64,000 nt of DNA, taken from Terebella lapidaria. Its lineage: Eukaryota > Annelida > Polychaeta > Terebellida > Terebellidae. This document shows, in pieces, positions 1 to 11,070 of the stretch. The DNA lies in NCBI GenBank assembly GCA_949152475.1, contig OX424559.1, positions 19,313,809 through 19,377,808 of the forward strand, read 5' to 3'. The translations under genes were made by a program, and so were the position numbers. Numbering within the stretch: the first letter of the stretch is position 1; the number at the start of each line of letters is the position of its first letter. Under the pieces are notes generated by a model. That model was given only the letters and a program-made list of their open reading frames with translations. It searched no databases and was not told the origin of the DNA.

Positions 1-570
1 TGAATGCTGATAAGTATGTTATGTGGTTACTCATTAAAGTGCCATAATCGGTTTTTGGTTTTCCCCGCGAAAGTGATAAGTAAAAGCCTACAAGACAGAT
101 GAACACTAGAATATTCTCACTGCAACCTCATATTCGTCAAAATTTGACATTGAAAGTCAGCGTTTTCGCATAGTTTCATGCAAAACAGTTCCCACGCAGT
201 GACACCAAAACATCAGAAATACTGGAAAATACAGCTTATTTGCTCTGAATCGCTTGTACCTCACATAAGTAAGCTGTATAATAGCGATGGAACCCACACT
301 ATTCAGTTTGAATCGTATATATTCCCCAGATAACAACAATAAATGTCATCTCGTGACTTTGTTTATGTTTGCGCAAATGTAAACAGTTCGTTCACATCGT
401 GCGTTTTTTAGAGTATGTTCAAACTTCAATGTAGGGTCATCCGGGCATGGTTTGAAGGATCTATTTGTGTAATATCATCAAGGATATGCTAGCCAATTGT
501 TCTATAACAAATTCCCAAAACGGATTATGCTACAATCTATAATCATACGTCTATCTCTCTTCCAAGGCAG
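1..570. other. no gene seen (upstream of first visible exon of gene A)
   Basis: AT-rich DNA without a convincing exon or repeat. A pyrimidine-rich tract just before position 571 serves as the acceptor for the first visible exon of gene A. The first half of that exon's Ig domain was not found here, so the gene probably begins to the left of the window. Confidence 0.4.
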
Positions 571-679
571 GTGGAAGAGATGGAATTCAGGTGTGACCTG
601 AGTTTTGTGACGGAAGACGGGGACAGTAAACCCGCTCCTACATATAACGACTCTTGCACAACGTACTTCAGTGTTCTGC
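571..679 (+). CDS. Gene A exon: C-terminal half of an Ig domain
   Basis: A pyrimidine tract ending in CAG precedes 571 and GTGAGT follows 679. The 36 codons are open in one frame only and read like the F-G strand half of an Ig domain, with a cysteine in EFRCDLSF and a second in NDSCTTYFSVL. The exon ends in phase 1, exactly the phase the Ig exon at 2074 needs. The domain must be split by an intron, with its first half upstream. It is short, so splice prediction alone would be weak; the phase match is the main support. Confidence 0.5.
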
Positions 680-3600
680 GTGAGTATTATGTGATTATTT
701 GACCCCACCCAATGAATCTCCTGTCTTCCGACTTCTCGGACGACTCTCTTAGATTAGGCATACATTGGTGTGCGTTTCGCCAATTTGCGATGAAAGCTCA
801 ATATCATGTTAAACTGATTGAAAACATTACTGATATTAATGTCTTAACAACGGTAATTACAGGACAACGGGAAGGGCTGTTTTAAACTATTTGCGACTGG
901 TATGCGCCAGCGCAATTACCGATTCTCCTGCCAGTTATTTTGAAACTACATACTAACCGCTCCAGATATAATCACTATGCGTTACATAACTACACCAACA
1001 AGCAACCGCTAGTAGTATATTGTATTGCAGCGATGGACAGTGATACATTAACTGTAAGCATTTCAGACACTAGTTTGACATTCTCTTTCCGAATTATTTT
1101 CATTGTATCAGGCATTTTATACTATTACTCTGGATATCACTGGGGATGCGCATGATGATAGGCTTTTAGGTCCCATCGATAATTTTCTTGCATACCTACT
1201 GGCGGAGATTAGACCTGACCAGATTGAGGGAAGTGTTAAGAAGATTAGAGGCGCTTTGTATGTACCTATGGTGACGTTTGGTGGATATTGGTAATGCGGG
1301 ATGTTAAGCCAGAAGATTCCGGGTTCGGGGATCTACATAATTCCGGGTTCTGGATGGACTTATGGACAGGGATTTATCTGGCAAGGATAAAGGTACTCCA
1401 AGTAGACTTGATTGATAAATTGGCTGGGGATGTACACAATTTCCCGTGTCATTCACGATGATGTGACTGATTGTCTGAGTTTCTATGAACTGTATGAGTA
1501 TTGGTGAGATTTATGGAAATGGAAATAAACCGTACAACCAAGTTTTATGTGACATTTTGTTAGAATGTGAACTCGACATTCATTATTGTGGGTCAACGGA
1601 AAACGCGTACACACAAAAGGACCGGGTTTATCCGCCATGTTTTCAACAAACATGGCGTTATACTTGTTACACAAAGTGCGGGTAGGAGCACTTGCTCATT
1701 AGGTTGTATTGATGTGGCATGTACGGGGAGGGAGAGGGCGGTAGGGAAACCCTGATATACATTGGCAGCACCAATTTCTTTACAGGGAACGACACCCGTC
1801 AGGGAATTGATAACAGTTTGTCATGCCCATTTGATTACTCGGGTAATCCAAATTGTCATGCCCATTTGATTTTTTTTTTTAGTAAACTTACATGTTCATT
1901 CAGTTTATATAGTTTTTCATTGTAATTATAGAGTGTGTTATGTAGCAAAATGATTTTATAGAAGTATTCAAAACCTGTGAATATAAGTGAAAATTGGGTG
2001 TGGTAATGTATTCGTGGTTGACGAACTAATTTACAACGAATGAAAGTATGATAATTGCTCATTCATTCCCCAGATGGCGCCACGTCTATCATCATAACGC
2101 CAGATCCTGGAGACATTGTCACGATCAATGTGGGAGAGTACGTTAACTGTACGGCCTCGGGTAATCCAGTGCCCGTTATGATGTGGGAGGATGTAGATGG
2201 AGGAGCGCAATACATGGGCGGGGCGCTTCTGATCATACCCGAGTGGCAAAATATGATGAAAATCTTTACCTGCATCGCCCAGAACACGATAGACGGGATT
2301 GAGCATTTCGCACGTCTAAATATTTCCCTGAATGTCAGTAAGTATGACATTTCGGAATGATTCCAGGTAGTTTACATTCAATGGTTTATTCAACTAATCG
2401 CATTCGTCTGTTCTAGCTGACCTACATGAGGATTAGATATTATTTTATCATAGATTGATTCAGAACTTATGATCAAGAGATTACATTAAATATCTAATGG
2501 CATGAATATTATAATGATCCTGGCTCCAATTTTCAGTGGAAGACCCTGATAGTCCGGTTACAACAACAGGGGGTGTGGGTAAGTACAGGTTGAAAAGATG
2601 TTCAATATTCGTCGGTTCATAATATTCGGAAGCCCTGAACGGACATGGTGAAACCTACATATCTCATACGATACAACTAATATCGTATACCGTATTGGTC
2701 CTAATAGTAGCATGGCGAGCCAATGCAAGACCTCCTGCAGCAGCGAGCGCAAAAATGAGGTCAAACTTGAGGTCAAATTAAAAAAAAATTAAGATTCAAA
2801 TAACATAAATATGTGGATTGGAACTCCAAGACATTATTAGAAAGACATAGAGTGAATTACAAGGCTACGAAAAGCAAATTTTTCGGGGAAAAGAGGGCGC
2901 TCTACTGCTAGGGCGCGTGCTACTATTAGGACCAATATGGTAAACAGAAAATTAAATCGTATATACAACTCGTGTCACCTTATATCCTGTATATATGAAA
3001 TAACATATCGTACATACGACTTCTTGGTTATTTCGTATGTACATTTTTTTTCGCAATAAACCATGACTTTCGGCGAAAAAAAATGTGCATACGGAATTTC
3101 TCGCACGAATATGTCGTATACAAGATGTATTTTGTAACCACGTGCATCAAACGCCTCCATTATTATGGGAGTATTGCAAAGTATAACCTGCTGCGAAGAG
3201 GCATGTTGTTATTCATGGAGGATGTTCATAAAATCACACATTACGGTCATTCTGTACTAAATATTGATTCAGTAAATAGTGTTTCATTCAATCAGTTACC
3301 ATTTTCGAAATCGTTGCTCCAAGTGTAGTCAATACGCTGACCTTTAACCTGTTACCATGGTTACAGAGACGTGGGTGATTGTGGTAGCTGTTGTGGTACC
3401 GGTGGTTGTCCTCGTCGCTGTCGGTGTCGCCGTCTACTTCATCCTCAAGAGTAAGGCACAGTTCACAGGAGAAAAGAAACCATAGCGAGATGCTGTTCAT
3501 GATATATGATAATAGAGGAAAACAGTTGGATGTCTCTTCAAAATTAGTTTCTTGGTTCGGTTGTGATTTGATCAATATAATATGTGTAGTGTTGATTGAA

Positions 3601-4720
3601 TTCGGTTGATTAATACATTCGTCATTACGTGTACAGGTTTTTCTGCATGTAGTCAGTTATGAGTCGTGATAGAAGAGTGTAAATAGAAATCGTACCGGAA
3701 GCATCATTGAAAACATGTCGGAAGCTTCATTGGAAAGCTAGAAATTAACGGAGTAGGCATCATGGCAGTCTCGATGGTTTCAGACAAGAAGAAAAAGAAG
3801 AAGCAAAAAGCGGCTGAAGCTGTGATAAGCGGGGGACCTGAGGGACCAGGCCCAGTGATGCACTTCACCAACATCAACCAGCCCCCGCCAAGAGGAGCTC
3901 CACCACCGCGGGGTTATCACCCACCAGGGCCAAACAATCGGGACTCAAATGGCACCGTAGGTGGCTTCGGTTAAACAAGAGATATGTTCACTTTGAAAAC
4001 AGAAGGATAGAATAAAGGTATTGTGTCATTTGTCCTCTTTTTCTTCTGTTCATTCAATGTTGGTGCACTTTTGTTTCGATCTAGACGTCCACAATGATGG
4101 CTGGTGTGCCTGTTGCTTTTCCCCCGGGCGCCGAGTCCGAGCAGCAGTCACGCAGTGGCAAGGATTCCCCTGGCAACGGGGATCTCGGTATCAAGCAGTT
4201 TGGAAGCACCAGCAACGGCCTAGACTCCAGCGTGGAGTTCGACCCTGATCCCACTGCAGTCACGATGAACCCCAAAGGTTCAAGGGGTAACCTGTACGGT
4301 CAAGGCCCTCGATCTGCTAGAGGTTCGAGAGGTTCCCAGGGTTCTCTACTGAGTCCTGAACCAGGAGCAAGCTACCCTGAGCGATATGCAAACGTCCCTG
4401 GGAATTACCCACCCGAGAGAAATCCCCAAGCACCTCCTGCAACAAAGGCATCAATCAACCGTGCCCCGATGTCACGTGGTCAGATGGGATCCCAGGGATC
4501 CCTAAGTCACGTGGTCCCAGCTCGTGGTAACCTTGGCTCCCAGGGGTCGCTAAGTCAAGTTCAAGCAGCTAGGGGCTACATGGGCTCGCAGGGATCCATC
4601 CACCAGCTGCAGGCGGCCCAGGGTTACATGGGGTCTCAGCGCTCCCTCGCATCCCAGGCATCTAGGGAGTATGGACAGGTACCTCTACAGATACATGAAA
4701 TACCCGACACCACGGTGTGA
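571..4720 (+). CDS. Gene A: Ig-superfamily type I membrane receptor, 5' partial
   Basis: Six exons join in consistent phase: 571-679, 2074-2337, 2537-2578, 3367-3450, 3784-3956 and 4085-4720. Seen: AG acceptors and GT donors (GTGAGT, GTAAGT, GTAAGT, GTAAGG, GTAGGT), with phases 0-1, 1-1, 1-1, 1-1, 1-0, 0-stop. The product, in order, is the end of one Ig domain (EFRCDLSF), a full Ig domain, a short Ser/Thr linker (EDPDSPVTTTGG), a hydrophobic membrane segment, and a cytoplasmic tail of about 270 residues. It is inferred to be a surface adhesion or recognition receptor. The tail has a lysine run (KKKKKKQK), proline clusters (QPPPRGAPPPRG), GSQGS repeats and the C-terminus DTTV, which fits a class I PDZ ligand. 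No disruptions are seen. Signal peptide and N-terminal domains are missing. No named family is assigned; the tail is not one I recognise. Confidence 0.72.
680..2073. other. intron 1 of gene A; no clear feature
   Basis: Mostly unremarkable. An open stretch at about 1110-1294 on the plus strand (ITGDAHDDRLLGP...) resembles no Ig fold and has no matching phase, so it is not called as an exon. A short direct repeat (tcatgcccatttgatt) occurs twice at 1823-1870 before a T run. The phases on either side allow additional phase-1 exons here, but none was found. Confidence 0.4.
2074..2337 (+). CDS. Gene A exon: complete I-set/C2-like Ig domain
   Basis: 264 bp, phase 1-1, bounded by ttccccAG and GTAAGT. 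The translation has the expected Ig landmarks: B-strand cysteine in YVNCTASGNP, the C-strand tryptophan in PVMMWEDV, and the F-strand cysteine in KIFTCIAQN, ending LNISLNVS. Spacing and length match one I-set or C2-type domain. The NISL and NCT motifs are potential N-glycosylation sites. A whole domain on one symmetric phase-1 exon is the usual arrangement for shuffled extracellular modules. Confidence 0.8.
2688..2942. mobile_element. short MITE with TACC...GGTA inverted ends (255 bp)
   Basis: About 26 bp at the left end (core TATTGGTCCTAATAGTAGCA) reappear inverted at the right end (TGCTACTATTAGGACCAATA). The interior has no coding potential. The ends sit at TA dinucleotides, as for Tc1/mariner-like or related MITEs, but the superfamily is not certain. 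It lies in the gene A intron between the linker exon and the membrane exon and leaves both splice sites intact. Confidence 0.65.
3005..3125. repeat. intronic hairpin (imperfect inverted repeat)
   Basis: The arm gtatgtacattttttttcgc at 3035-3054 pairs with 3073-3092 with one mismatch. Outer, less perfect pairing extends to about 3005 and 3125. It could be the remains of a small MITE or simply a stable intronic hairpin in gene A. Confidence 0.5.
3367..3450 (+). CDS. Gene A exon: transmembrane segment
   Basis: 84 bp, phase 1-1, between ttacAG and GTAAGG. It encodes E-T-W followed by about 24 aliphatic residues dominated by Val (VVAVVVPVVVLVAVGVAVYF) and then ILK, a clear single-pass membrane helix followed by a basic stop-transfer. 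A central proline in the helix is unusual but tolerated. The next exon starts with a lysine run, so the cytoplasmic side is assigned with confidence. Confidence 0.8.
3784..3956 (+). CDS. Gene A exon: Lys-rich and Pro-rich juxtamembrane tail
   Basis: Acceptor tttcAG before 3784, donor GTAGGT after 3956. It starts with a run of about seven lysines (possible phosphoinositide contact or membrane anchor) and then has proline clusters (QPPPRGAPPPRG and YHPPGP) of the kind SH3 or WW domains bind. Reading through the donor would reach a stop 6 codons later, giving an alternative short-tail isoform, which could be checked in transcripts. Confidence 0.7.
4085..4720 (+). CDS. Gene A terminal exon: GSQGS-repeat tail with PDZ ligand
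   Basis: 211 codons from acceptor ATCTAG to TGA. Low-complexity Gly/Ser/Gln-rich tail with about five degenerate units of 16-17 residues built around R/Q-G-x-x-GSQGS (for example GQMGSQGSLSHVV, GNLGSQGSLSQVQ, GYMGSQGSIHQLQ). It ends EIPDTTV; T-x-V at the C-terminus is a class I PDZ-binding motif. Many serines after arginine or glutamine suggest phosphorylation. The repeats are coding and in frame, so slippage could change their number without breaking the gene. Confidence 0.78.
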   Translation, partial: TSTMMAGVPVAFPPGAESEQQSRSGKDSPGNGDLGIKQFGSTSNGLDSSVEFDPDPTAVTMNPKGSRGNLYGQGPRSARGSRGSQGSLLSPEPGASYPERYANVPGNYPPERNPQAPPATKASINRAPMSRGQMGSQGSLSHVVPARGNLGSQGSLSQVQAARGYMGSQGSIHQLQAAQGYMGSQRSLASQASREYGQVPLQIHEIPDTTV

Positions 4721-5400
4721 GTGGGAACATACACATACAGAGTAACAGGCATGACAGTCACGTTGCTTTGGAGTCTTTATGATGATTCATTTAGAATATA
4801 TGTTCTATACTGAACATGTACATTATTGTTAAACAGAAAGCGTTGCTCATTGCTTGCTTCATGGTGTCTGTAGCCAAAGGGGTTGCACATCATCAACAAC
4901 TGCAAATTGATCGAAATCATAATGTAAACACCCGTTTTATATTTCATGGCCTCTGCTCATAAAATCAGTAAGGCGCAGCGAAGTCAGTGCTCTCGGCACA
5001 TTTTGTATTAAATTTAGTACTGGGTACTTTATAAGCAGGCATCGCTTTTGTCCATCACTCAATAATGCATGAGTATTCATTGCTTATTTCTGATATATGG
5101 CAATCACGATCAAAGTACCCACTCAGATAAGATTTTTAATTGTGTGTACAGGTTCGGTAGTATTCTCATGATGTTCAGAAAAGTAGAAATTGAATTTTGA
5201 AGATCCAATGTTCAGTTCACTGTAAAAGCATTCGCACTTTGTTGCTGATGGCTGTGAATTTTTCAGTACCCGTCAATATTTGTTGATATATTTTTAGCAT
5301 GTACATGTATATTTCAACTTCAATTATAATAATGCAAGTTGTGCTTGATTACTAGCATGTGAATAAAAAATATGGCACATGTTGAAGAATGTTTGTGTAT
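4721..5400 (+). other. 3' untranslated region of gene A with poly(A) signal
   Basis: After the TGA the DNA is AT-rich with no long frame. AATAAA at 5362-5367 is the best candidate poly(A) signal. The cleavage site would fall near 5380-5395, giving a 3' UTR of about 670 bases. Transcript evidence is not available here. Confidence 0.5.
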
Positions 5401-6310
5401 AGGCAAGTGTAAATAATTGTATATATTGCCGTAAAAGCATTTTTTATATGTATCAATATTCAGTTCTTCAAATACAGAAACCTCCAGTATAAACTAGTCC
5501 TGTAGTCATTGCGACGACGAGTTCAGCCAACATGGAACCACATTATTTGATTAAGGTATGAAGATCATGACACATAGGTATGACTTCAACCTATGTGTCA
5601 TTTGGTTATGGTATCGCATTGTATAATGATTCAATATCAGTATAATGTTATATATTGTGGATATGTATATATGTACACACGTTGTGACACGTCATCACAC
5701 AATAAAGGTCACAAAATACCATGTCAAACATCAATATTGTTATACGTGCATATATCGACTTATTCTCAAAATCTTAAGATTATTTGGAAAGAATAAAACT
5801 TGAAAAGATCAACTTCTATAAGAAGCAAATCCCGATCAAATATGTATATCAGAATCAACACTGGTGTAATCAGAGGAAGAAATTGTGCAATGTTTATTTG
5901 TTTGCAATTTGTTTGTTTGCTTATGAAATTAGTTTTTGGCGCACTTCCATACAATGTCTCATCTCGAGATTTCTCAAGACGTTTATGAACCCTTATGTAT
6001 TTGATACGCACGTATTATCTGATCATTTAGTGTTCAAACGCATGAACATTTGATGCATTAATTCTGAAATTTCATAATTTCCAAACGAAACTTCTTTTAT
6101 GCCGAATACTGTGCCAGTGTTGTGGAAAAATGCGTGTCATGCTGAAATTGACTCAAATGTGGCTAACTATTCTGCATTGCTTGCAAGTATTGAACTGACG
6201 TGTCAATAGTTTATTCAGGCTCGAAACAATCTCTTCATGAGGATAAGGCTCGGGAACTCACCCACGATGGATTGAGACTTGATATATGCGAGTAGAAAAG
6301 GCATTGACAT
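5400..6310. other. intergenic, nothing recognised
   Basis: AT-rich sequence with short open stretches only. I see no domain, splice pattern or repeat that I can support. Confidence 0.4.
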
Positions 6311-6595
6311 CTTACTTCCCGATGTAGCAAACATGGGCTCTGGCTCGAAACTAGTGGAGATAAACTCCAGGCTCTACGTGCCAAATCTAAACTGAAAAGT
6401 AATAGAATTTTTAAAGTGTACACCGAATCTTCTTAAAATTACCCGGAGCAGTTAGATCAGGAAACAAGACATTCAGATGATTCTGAAAGAGCTGCAGTTT
6501 GGTTCGAATTATCGTATGACGCCCCAAGTAGTAGCCTGAATGACCAGACTTCTCCCAAATCTGGAGTGGACAATCAACTGGCTTCTTTCTACTAG
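6311..6595 (+). pseudogene. decayed C-terminal coding fragment, family unknown
   Basis: One frame is open for 41 codons, has a TAA at 6434, and continues in the same frame for 52 codons to TAG at 6593-6595. Its composition is protein-like (DQETRHSDDSERAAVWFELS, then SSSLNDQTSPKSGVDNQ, ending LASFY). This looks like the acidic, Ser-rich tail of a membrane or adaptor protein rather than chance. A further short open stretch (LHEDKARELTHDG) lies just upstream in another frame. It may be a decayed paralogue of the neighbouring receptors or an unrelated gene remnant; I do not recognise the family. Confidence 0.3.
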
Positions 6596-6915
6596 GAATC
6601 CTACCTTCTTTTACTGTTTGTGATTGTGTATGTTAAAATGTTTGTACTATATGGGATGCCGTAACTTTATCTGTATACAATATCAATGAGTGGACAAAGG
6701 AAAGTTGCACGCTAAGAAAACACATCCTCGACAAAAATAATTGCAATATGATTGTGAGTCACGTTTATGTGCCAATAAAAAGTTAGAGTTAACAGGATAT
6801 ACATGGGGTGGACAAAATATAAATTTGAATCATAGAAAATGAAATCACGAATACATGTGATGTAAAAATAATAGATAACAGATTTGAAGGCTTTTTTCAA
6901 AATTCATTTGACCTA

Positions 6916-7304
6916 GTCCGTTCCAAACAGTGAGGTAAGGGAGGGTCAAAGAGTTTTTTTAAAGACATTTGTAAATAACTGTATCAACATAATCTAGAGG
7001 TTCAAAATGAACAGAAAAGACAATAGGGATCACCGTATCCGTTCGCATGGAAAACATGATGCAAAATGTGAATATAGAGAAAAAAATATGCAAAAATGCC
7101 GAAAAAATATGGTATGGTATTTTAGGTATATGTTTGTGATTTTGATCGAATGTGTCGAAGAAACTAGTACGGTGACCCCCTATTTTCTTTCCAGTATGAG
7201 GATGCTGATAAGTTACTCTATAAAATGGGTCATTTTGAAGAGGTCATTTTCAAGAAATAACCTTTAAATTTTGACCCTTCGTTACCTCACTGTTTGGAGC
7301 GGAC
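6916..7304. mobile_element. MITE with TA target duplication (389 bp)
   Basis: The left end GTCCGTTCCAAACAGTGAGG and the right end CCTCACTGTTTGGAGCGGAC are inverted copies, and the similarity runs on through the GGGTCAAA motif for about 37 bp. TA lies directly outside both ends (6914-6915 and 7305-7306), fitting a Tc1/mariner-type target duplication. There is no transposase, so it is non-autonomous. Confidence 0.75.
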
Positions 7305-7306
7305 TA

Positions 7307-9290
7307 CGTTAATTTAGCCACATACAGCTATCTTTATCGAAAGCGTTAAAACACTCTCAGCAAAGATGACGCAAATGTTCGTTTTGGGAGTTTTATTAGT
7401 GCAGTTGTGAAAAAGCATGTGAAAAGTATTAAATTGTATTGAGATAAAATTTGATAAATATCATCGAATAACATATAACATAAACATATGATAATACATT
7501 TGCTTCACCAAGCAGGACGACGTGCTTTTCTCAAGATGTATAACACACATATGTACTGTATATATTTGTGAAAAAAAACCCTCACCCACAATAATTATTT
7601 CAGTATCATAATTTACATACAATACCAGTGAACTATTCTGCACCATTGATACCAAAAGACATACCAGTATCAGTATATTAAATGAGACAATACCATGTTC
7701 AATATCTATTTTTAATGAATTGACAGATTTTAACATGATTTCACATAAAGTATGAACGTTATGTTTAAATGATTTATATCGGGACAATTGCATATACTCT
7801 CCATGTGTATACATATGTATACAATGGCACAATAAAAGTCCGTCAAACATTGGAAAACAATACCAAACTCTTCCGGCAAACAAAAAATCACATGCTTGGC
7901 TTTTATGGTCAGTTGACACAATTCAGGAATTGCACGCCAAATCTCTTGTAAAAATGTGATATGAACACCATCAAAGTGTTGTACTCAATACACCAATGAA
8001 ACACTCATCGTGGGGCTTTATGGAAGTCCTAACTCGTCATCCATTCAATCACATGATTATTCACGACCTGTCGTGTTACACTTTTGTCATGGTAAATATC
8101 ATGGACAAATTGATGTTCATAATATGTGGATATTGGATGAGTACAAAACCAATATCCAGAACGGCTCCCTAGTGGAAAGAGAATGTCAAGTTTGCGCTTG
8201 TTGAATGTAAGTATCAATTTATTACCACCATTTCAACTAGATTTTGATTATGTAAATAACAAACAGAAAATACGTCATTTTGCAATAGAAACAAAGTGAA
8301 GAGCACTTAGGAAAATAATATTCACCAACCTGCACGATTTATTGTTTCTCTGATATTTTCACAATTGTAAAATACCAAGTCAGCTGGAAAAAAGTAGATC
8401 TAGTGCAAAGTTCACATAGTACACTCATAAAACATGCTTGATTAGATACATGCATCTCAAAATATATTCAGTTCCGTTCTACTATAAACCTACTAAACGA
8501 TCAAATAATACACAAGAACACTACAGTTTGATGCTACTATAAACCCGATGCACGAATACAGCAATGAACCATAATCAATATTATACATGCTGTTACATTG
8601 TATACAAAGAATACAAGCTTCATCATGTTCATAGTGGCAAATATGTACAACACCAATTATTTAAATATTCTCAAATTTGATCTTTTATATATTTACATAA
8701 TTACTCACATATTACATATGATGACACTATTCAAGTAATTGCACGAAAGTCCAAGTGGTCACAAGAGAAATGCTGACCGACGGAATGTATGTACATCGAC
8801 CTGTTGCCGCTGGTACCGGATTCCGAAGATACAAATTGTAGTAAAATGAACGAATGACTAACAACAATTATCACTTTGCAAATAACACTGATGATAATAT
8901 TACTGACACAATTGTTAATACAATACAATACGAGTAAACGATGCAACACTGCAACAACCGGAAGAAATTGTCAAATATTTTACTGAGTATTGCTGGCAAA
9001 ATTACCGGTATGGAAAATACTCCTGATACAATAGGACCTGGTGTAGCATGTAAATCAGAAACAAAATTTAATACAATGTGGAAAATGTGATCAGGAAATA
9101 TTATCATCTGGAGCTATAGCATGTGATGTCATCGATTTGCACAGAGAAATATCTAGTGGCCTTCATGACTCGATATATTGCAGAATGAGTTTATTGTAGA
9201 TGAGTGGCATTTCAGAGAGTGTGTCCCCGAGAGATGGTAGATCCTCTCCGTTTGAAATGCATTCTCGGTTCCATCAGTCTATGAACGCCC
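7307..9290. other. intergenic AT-rich DNA, nothing firm
   Basis: No domain recognised. On the minus strand at about 8860-8731 an open segment ending in a stop (SSESGTSGNRSMYIHSVGQ...) has protein-like composition and could be a tail exon of another receptor, but no acceptor with a supporting phase was found, so it is not called. Confidence 0.35.
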
Positions 9291-9299
9291 GGAGTTACG

Positions 9300-9460
9300 T
9301 CTGTTGAACTGCCAAATGTGAAATCAACGCTAAATGTGAAACCTAACGGTAAATTTGAAAACGCCCAAACGCTAAATGTGAAACCAAATGGTAAATGTAA
9401 AAACCAAGGCATATGCCTTGACGCTAAATGTAATATTGGTTGACGCTAAATGTGAAAATA
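9300..9460. repeat. short degenerate repeat of ACGCTAAATGTGAAAC
   Basis: About seven copies of a 16-20 bp motif (cgctaaatgtgaaac with variants ggtaaatttgaaaac and ggtaaatgtaaaaac) in roughly 160 bp, irregularly spaced. It lies immediately before the 136-bp tandem array and may be the edge of the same element. Confidence 0.5.
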
Positions 9461-9539
9461 TATGGATATTTGATCTGACAAGCCACAGCATAGAAGGAAT
9501 GGAGAGCTAAGAATATGTCCTCGAGACATGTTTTTAGGT

Positions 9540-10480
9540 TACCTGACAAATTGGCTAATATCTCGCTTATTATCGACTTTATAGCTTGAGCATCAATTGT
9601 GGACATAGAGGAAATGATATACACCGAATATTCTCATGACCTTGAATTTGACTTTTCACCTCATTTTCAAGGTCAGAGTACAAAATGGCTAATATTTTGC
9701 TAATAATCGACTTTATAGCATGGAGATAACTTGAGGACATATAGGAAATGATGTATGCTGAATATTTTGATGACCGTGAATTTGACCTTCGACCTAATTT
9801 TCAAGATCAGGGTACATAATGGTTAGCACCTCATTTATTATCGACTTTACAGCTTGAAAATAAATTGTGCACATATAGGAAATGATATATACTGAATATT
9901 CTCATGACCTTGAGCTTGACCTATGACCTCATTTCCAGGGTCATAGCACAAAATGGCTAATATCTCGCTCATAATCGACTTTACAGATTAGAAACCAATT
10001 TTGCACATATAAGAAATGATATACTGGTAAACTGAATATTCTCATGACCTTGAGCTTGACGTTGGACCTCATTCTCAAGGTCAAAGCACAAAATGGGTAA
10101 TATTTTGCTTATTATCGACTTTACAGATTAGGAATCAATTGTGCACTTATAGGAAATGATATATGCTGAATATTCTCATGACCATGAACATGACCTTCGA
10201 CCTTTTTTTTCAAGGTCAGAGCACAAAATGGCTTATATCTCGCTTGATATCAATTTACAGCTTGGGAATAAATTGTAGACATATAGGAAATGATGTATGT
10301 CGAATATTTCCATGACCTTGAATTTGACCCTTGACATTCATTTTCAAGGCAAGAGCACAAAATGGCTAATATCTTGTTTGTTGCAACTTTATGGCATAGG
10401 AATCGATTGTGAACATATGAAATGGTATATGGTGAATATTGTTATGACCTAGAATTTGACCTTTGATAATGGGAATTGTT
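9540..10480. repeat. tandem array of about seven 136-bp units
   Basis: The phrase aaatggctaatatctcgctt recurs, with changes, near 9548, 9688, 9817, 9952, 10092, 10227 and 10361, giving a period of 130-140 bp. Each unit also holds an A/T-rich block (ataggaaatgatatatgctg) and a block of TGACCT/AGGTCA half-sites (for example TGACCTTGA, TTGACCTTCGACCT, TTTTCAAGGTCA). The copies are diverged and non-coding. It could be a satellite or the internal array of a non-autonomous transposon; boundaries are not sharp. Confidence 0.8.
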
Positions 10481-10699
10481 CTTCATAATTGGAGCTGTAT
10501 GGAGTAAGCTCCTAGAACACATCAAGATAGAGTTTAAATTTTGGTAGTATCGAATTTGAAATCGAAAGTTACAGTTTCAATGGTGACCGTAAATTTGAGC
10601 TTCAATGACCTTGAAAGGTCAACATAGCAATTTTGATGAAAAAGGTTGATTTGAAGCTAAACCTTTTTCCGGTAACCTTTACCCTTGGGCTAATTATAT

Positions 10700-11070
10700 A
10701 TAGGGCTGTTCACCATGTTCTGCAAACATGGTGAATGTATGGGTTTTCAACTGATGGGCAAAGCGGAATCACCGAGAACAGCTTTCGATATTCTGGAGCC
10801 AGCTGGATTAGCAAACACACGTTCCCTTGTGGACAGACTCCACTACAGAAAAGGCCACATGGGTTGCTCTCGCGGTTACTCGATGGACAGCTACCACGAG
10901 GACTCAGTTTTGGCTGCCGTGAACAGCCAAGCCAACGAGCAAGCAAACGCCCGGCGCTTCGACGTCTGGATACACAGATCACGTACATGAAGCCGGATAA
11001 TGTCATCATACACACGTCACTCTTCCTTGCCATTCGGAATTTGGACAAAATGTTGATGCTATCGGCCTAA
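10700..11070. other. GC-richer segment open in several frames, identity unknown
   Basis: A 370-bp island of higher GC after a TATA-like string (attatatatagggc). It is open on both strands: plus 10715-10990 and 10735-11070, minus 11048-10710. None shows a domain I recognise. It looks like a fragment of a former coding element. Which strand coded cannot be decided from one copy. Confidence 0.3.

Noticed and set aside
1103-1294. Possible extra exon of gene A
   Set aside because: Open for 60 codons but no Ig features, and the splice phases do not fit the 1-1 pattern around it.
7461-7919. 152-codon minus-strand frame in AT-rich DNA
   Set aside because: Composition is dominated by Cys, Ile, Leu, Tyr and His as in random AT-rich sequence; no domain or splice support.
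9540-10480. Repeat array as a coding or CRISPR-like feature
   Set aside because: The 136-bp units are diverged throughout, have no spacer/repeat alternation, and no frame persists across them.
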